DNA of 64,000 nt from Streptomyces longwoodensis (GTDB lineage Bacteria; Actinomycetota; Actinomycetes; Streptomycetales; Streptomycetaceae). Where the stretch lies: assembly GCF_001514125.1 (NCBI RefSeq), contig NZ_KQ948555.1, positions 124,001 through 188,000 of the forward strand, read 5' to 3'. The notes below the pieces were generated by a model. That model was given only the letters and a program-made list of their open reading frames with translations. It had not been told where the DNA came from and searched no databases. Both the position numbers and the translations under genes were made by a program. Shown in pieces: positions 60,801-64,000 of the stretch (positions are counted from its first letter, which is position 1; each line of letters begins with the position of its first letter).

Positions 60801-62386
60801 AGGACGTCCTCCTGGGTGACGGGATCGGCGGCTTCGAGCGCCGGCTCCCCGGGCGGCCCGCCGTGCGTCCACGGGGTCTGCTCCGGGTCGGGCAGCTTGG
60901 CGCCGCCGCGCTGCTCGTGCTCGAACAGCGTGAAGCACACCAGGTCGCCCTTCTCCGGCACCGACCCGGGCTCCGGCTCCTTGCCGCGGCCCATCTTGTC
61001 GAGCACGCGCAGCACCACCAGGCCGTCGGCGTCGACGCCCACGCACTCCGCCGACTGCGGCTTGCCGCCCAGCGAGCGGTAGACCTTCGCGCGCTCGCCC
61101 AGGTGCGGCCGGTCGTCCGTGCGCACCGTCACCAGCGGGCGCGGGCTGGGCCGCTTGCCCTCGCTGTACGCCATGACGACCTCGGTGACCTCGCCCGCGA
61201 ACGCCTCCCCGGCCAGCCGCCGGCCCGCCATCACCAGCGGGTCGTCCAGCGCCTCCTGCGCGTCCAGGCGGGCCTGCTCGCGCTCGCGCGTGGCGAGTTT
61301 GTTGGCCGCGGTCACCGCGTCGTCGCGGCGCGGCTGCGGGGGCTCGCCCGCCAGGACCCGGTCGCGGTGGCCGGTGAACGACCAGCGGTCGCGCGTCCAC
61401 CGCTCCTCGACGTGCGCCCCCTCGGGCAGCTCCCGCAGCAGGTCCAGGCCCCGCCACACCGCGTCCCAGGTCGGCCGGGTGCGACTGAGGACCAGCTCGC
61501 GGACCTCCCGCTCGGCGGCGGTCAGGATGCCGAGCCGGGTGTCGGCCTCCAGGCCGTCCTCGGCGGCGGCGAACGCGGTGCGCGCCCGGTCGTAGCGCTC
61601 GATGGCCGGGGCGAGCAGCTTGTTGTCGAACGCCGGGTCGGTGGCCGGGCCGGCCGGCGGGCACAGGAGCTGCCCCTGCTCGTCCCGCGCCAGCTCCGCG
61701 CGCAGCGCCGCCTCGGCGCCCGACTCGCCCTCGGGCGGGTCGATCCAGGCCAGCAGCGCGCCCAGGTGCTGGTCCTCCAGGGTGGACTGCCCGGTGGCCC
61801 AGTGCCGGCCCAGCACCTCGGTGAGCGCCAGCAGCAGCGAGGATCCGGGCACCCGGGCCCGCTCGCCGTAGTGGGTCAGCCAGCGGCCGAGCAGCGGCAC
61901 GCGCGGGGGCGCGGGGTGCGGTGCCTCCGGGTCCTGCTCCGCCGTGCGGCGGAAGCGCATCGAGCGGCCGAGCAGCCGCACGAACTCCACGCCCGCGCGG
62001 CTCGGCACGACGAGTTGCGGCGCGTCCGCGCACAGCTCGACCTCGACCTTGACCCGCTTGCCGGTCTCCGGGTCGGTCTCGGTGCGCTCGGCCGCCTCGA
62101 CGACGTCGGCGTAGGAGTCGACGTACGGCAGGACCACGTCGGCCAGCTCGGCGAGGAACGCGAACCGCAGGTCGCGGTCGCGCGGCTGCGGGACGACCAG
62201 CAGGCGCGGCGCGTCCCGGTCGGTGCCGACCAGCGCGCCGAGCGGGGCACCGGCCTCACCGGCGGTGGTCAGCGGCACGAACACCAGCGGCCGCTCGGAC
62301 AGGCGCCGGTGACGGACCGTCGCGAGGCGCTGCGCCCGGCCGGTGGTGACGGCCTCGAGCCGGGACAGGGTGGCGATCAGCGACAC
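60797..62386 (-). CDS. Unknown 529-aa protein between Fe-S nuclease and helicase
   Basis: 529 aa from GTG 62386, overlapping the nuclease stop by 10 bp and the helicase start by 4 bp. No domain is recognised. Region ~1-160 has VRHRRLSERPLVFVPLTTAGEAGAPLGALVGTD and RDLRFAFLAELADVVLPYVD; then an Ala/Arg/Glu-rich helical middle with likely coiled coil, and a C-terminal beta region EPEPGSVPEKGDLVCFTLFE. Conserved operon placement makes it a structural or loading partner of the nuclease-helicase pair. Function unknown. Confidence 0.8.
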   Translation of the reverse strand: MSLIATLSRLEAVTTGRAQRLATVRHRRLSERPLVFVPLTTAGEAGAPLGALVGTDRDAPRLLVVPQPRDRDLRFAFLAELADVVLPYVDSYADVVEAAERTETDPETGKRVKVEVELCADAPQLVVPSRAGVEFVRLLGRSMRFRRTAEQDPEAPHPAPPRVPLLGRWLTHYGERARVPGSSLLLALTEVLGRHWATGQSTLEDQHLGALLAWIDPPEGESGAEAALRAELARDEQGQLLCPPAGPATDPAFDNKLLAPAIERYDRARTAFAAAEDGLEADTRLGILTAAEREVRELVLSRTRPTWDAVWRGLDLLRELPEGAHVEERWTRDRWSFTGHRDRVLAGEPPQPRRDDAVTAANKLATREREQARLDAQEALDDPLVMAGRRLAGEAFAGEVTEVVMAYSEGKRPSPRPLVTVRTDDRPHLGERAKVYRSLGGKPQSAECVGVDADGLVVLRVLDKMGRGKEPEPGSVPEKGDLVCFTLFEHEQRGGAKLPDPEQTPWTHGGPPGEPALEAADPVTQEDVL

Positions 62387-63663
62387 GGCGCGGCCTCCCG
62401 GGCGGATCCCGGCGCCCCGGCACCCTGCGCCCGGGCCGGACCGTCGGCCGCCGCGGGCCCGTCCGCCGCGAGCGGCTCCCGGGCGGCCGGGAGCGCCGCG
62501 CCGGCCAGTGCCTCGGCGCGCAGCCGGGCCGCCCGGCGCAGGGCGGCGACCGCCGGGTCCCGCGGGTCGCCCGCCTCGCCGCGCGCGGCGGCGAGCACGT
62601 CCTCGACCGTCGTCAGCCCGCCCAGCTCCGCGCGGACCGAGCGGCCCAGCGTGGTCACCGCGCCGGCCGAGCGGGAGCGGCCACGGCAGTGGAACGCCAG
62701 CTCGCACGCGGCCAGGCACTCGGGCGCGTACGTCGCCGGCACCGATTCGACGGACTCGGCCAGCCGCTCGGCGGGCAGGTCCGGGGCGAAGCACACGCCC
62801 TCGGGGAGCGCGCCCGCGATGTCCTCGATGCGGGTGAGGCGGGTCAGCTGGCGGCGGGTGACGGCGCGCTGCTTGCGGATGTCCACGGCGGACGCGGTGG
62901 CCAGGTTGGAGAAGTCCTTGGGGCACACCAGCAGCACGCGGTCGCGCACGCGCGGGGTGCTCTCGAGGCGCGCGGCGACCTCCTCCAGCGCCAGCACGTA
63001 CACCGCGGCCTGACGGGCGGCCGCGCCGACCTTCGCCGGGTCCGCCGAACCGTCCAGCATCGGGAAGGACTTGATCTCCACGACGGTCCAGCTGCCGTCG
63101 GGGTGCACCACGACCGCGTCCGGCTCCAGGAAGGCCGGGGAGCCCGCGACGTCCAGCGCGAGCATCGGGTGGTCCAGCAGCGTCCAGGTGCCGGCCGCCT
63201 CCGTGGCCTCGCGCAGCGCCAGCGCCGTGCGCGCCGTGCGCCCCTCGGGGCCGGCCGCCGTCAGGTCGGGCGTGGCCGCGTCCACGGGCGGCTCGGCGGC
63301 CGGGTCCAGCCGGCGGTGCACCAGGCCCAGCAGCTCGGCCCCGCCGTCGGCCTTCACCCGGGCCTCGAACGCGTTGCCCCGGGTCAGCGCGAACTGGGAC
63401 TGCCCGAAGGCCGCGGGGGAGCCGAGACGGTCCGCCAGCACCGCCTTGTCCACCCCGGCGCCGTCGAGGATCGCGCGCCGCCGGCACCCCGGGTTCGCGG
63501 CGAGTGCCGCGAGGGCGCGGGCGTCCAGCGCCTTGGCCGGTACCTCGGGGCCGCGCAGCTCAGCGAGCCGCTGCCGGAGCCCCGTCCCCCGCGTCGGTGG
63601 GAGAGGCCTCCGGCTCGGCTCCCGGTCCGAACCGTGACGTGCGCTGCCGTGGAAATCGTTCAC
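62377..63663 (-). CDS. Fe-S cluster RecB-like (PD-(D/E)xK) nuclease, first gene of operon
   Basis: 428 aa from GTG 63663 (upstream in-frame starts are possible). Nuclease core: D182 (FLEPDAVVVHPDG), E197-x-K199 (WTVVEIKSF) and Q218-x3-Y222 (RQAAVYVLAL), the RecB motifs. Four cysteines of the Cas4/AddB/Dna2 cluster: Cys60 (NPGCRRRAIL) plus C316-x3-C320-x5-C326 (PECLAACELAFHC). These should bind a [4Fe-4S] cluster. The N-terminus overlaps the PAP2 gene by ~100 bp, which may mean the true start or the PAP2 end differs. A DNA 5'-3' or end-processing nuclease is inferred. Confidence 0.88.
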   Translation of the reverse strand: MNDFHGSARHGSDREPSRRPLPPTRGTGLRQRLAELRGPEVPAKALDARALAALAANPGCRRRAILDGAGVDKAVLADRLGSPAAFGQSQFALTRGNAFEARVKADGGAELLGLVHRRLDPAAEPPVDAATPDLTAAGPEGRTARTALALREATEAAGTWTLLDHPMLALDVAGSPAFLEPDAVVVHPDGSWTVVEIKSFPMLDGSADPAKVGAAARQAAVYVLALEEVAARLESTPRVRDRVLLVCPKDFSNLATASAVDIRKQRAVTRRQLTRLTRIEDIAGALPEGVCFAPDLPAERLAESVESVPATYAPECLAACELAFHCRGRSRSAGAVTTLGRSVRAELGGLTTVEDVLAAARGEAGDPRDPAVAALRRAARLRAEALAGAALPAAREPLAADGPAAADGPARAQGAGAPGSAREAAPCR

Positions 63664-64000
63664 CCGGGGAAGTCTGGCATCCTCCACTGACAATCGTGGC
63701 GGGTGTGGCCCCGGAGTTCAGCGAGAACACCGGCACGCGCGCGACGACCCACCCGCGCGCCCGGTCCAGACCGCGCGTCACGAACGGCGTCAACAGCAGG
63801 CCGACGCCCATCGCGGCCGCGCCGGCGGCGGCGTCGAGGAAGTAGTGGTTCGCGGTGCCCATCACCACGATCGTGGTCAGCAGCGGGTAGGCCACGCCGA
63901 GCACCTTCGCCGTCCGCGTGCCGCCGTGGCGCCACAGCATCACGCCGCACCACAGCGCCCAGCCCACGTGCAGGCTGGGCATCGCCGCGTACTGGTTGGT
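63560..64000 (-). CDS. PAP2-superfamily phosphatase, C-terminal part (5' end outside window)
   Basis: The last 146 codons are present. Membrane segments around PSLHVGWALWCGVMLWRHG (motif 2 PSLH) and GTANHYFLDAAAGAAAMGVGLLL (motif 3, with catalytic His-x3-Asp) identify PAP2. It is probably a membrane lipid phosphatase or inositol-phosphotransferase type. The C-terminal ~50 residues read in frame through the start region of the next gene and may be unreliable. Confidence 0.82.
   Translation of the reverse strand, partial: TNQYAAMPSLHVGWALWCGVMLWRHGGTRTAKVLGVAYPLLTTIVVMGTANHYFLDAAAGAAAMGVGLLLTPFVTRGLDRARGWVVARVPVFSLNSGATPATIVSGGCQTSPGERFPRQRTSRFGPGAEPEASPTDAGDGAPAAAR

Overview
The window is high-GC DNA from a Streptomyces (or very close actinomycete) chromosome. 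The evidence is GTG/ATG starts with strong third-position G/C bias, Streptomyces-type families (DUF397, DUF445, DUF1707, DUF2267, DUF3618, SEC-C, Ehu transporter, class F sortase, LAxTG surface protein, DasR-type operator) and tRNA genes without an encoded CCA. The gene set and order recall the core-chromosome neighbourhood of S. coelicolor that holds bcp, an SRA-HNH restriction gene, an AA10 LPMO and the ehu operon. That resemblance is from memory and was not checked by alignment.

Layout. 0-7.6 kb: end of rdgB, tRNA-Leu(UAG), a broken HNH endonuclease gene, a secreted cell-wall-binding protein, Bcp peroxiredoxin, a DUF3618 protein, a GroES-like protein, a guanidine-III riboswitch with its SugE/Gdx exporter, and a class A penicillin-binding protein. 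7.7-21 kb: a three-gene ABC-2 exporter, DUF1707 and SGNH-hydrolase genes, a DUF445 protein, an MFS transporter, a GlxA-type regulator, an Hsp20/DUF2267 stress pair, and an alpha/beta hydrolase overlapping an inositol-monophosphatase-like gene.

21.0-27.3 kb is an accessory island with visibly lower GC. It holds a DUF397/XRE pair, a HATPase protein, a large PLD nuclease-SF2 helicase-DUF3427 protein, and a divergent SRA(YDG)-HNH modification-dependent endonuclease whose promoter carries an inverted repeat. It reads as a modification-dependent defence module.

27.7-48 kb: SEC-C protein, GH30 galactanase-like enzyme, MFS pump with divergent HxlR regulator and two operator-like palindromes, a YidC paralogue, a FAH-family enzyme, an oxidoreductase with divergent ROK regulator and a palindromic operator, glutamine-dependent NadE, a sortase-type surface protein, HAD phosphatase, class F sortase, an NlpC/P60-like protein, an SPFH protein and a DasR-type LPMO gene. 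Three identical tRNA-Lys(CUU) genes lie at 43.7, 48.0 and 58.1 kb, each beside a hairpin terminator.

48-64 kb: IclR regulator and ehuBCDA-type ectoine/amino-acid importer, a divergent EutA-like protein with no cysteine, an LLM oxidoreductase, a PAS-GGDEF-EAL c-di-GMP enzyme, a secreted M6 protease, two small hypothetical genes, and an overlapping operon of Fe-S RecB-like nuclease, unknown 529-aa protein and SF1 helicase (a split-Dna2-like arrangement). The window ends in a PAP2 phosphatase gene.

The two most interesting systems are the SRA-HNH / PLD-helicase island and the Fe-S nuclease/helicase operon.
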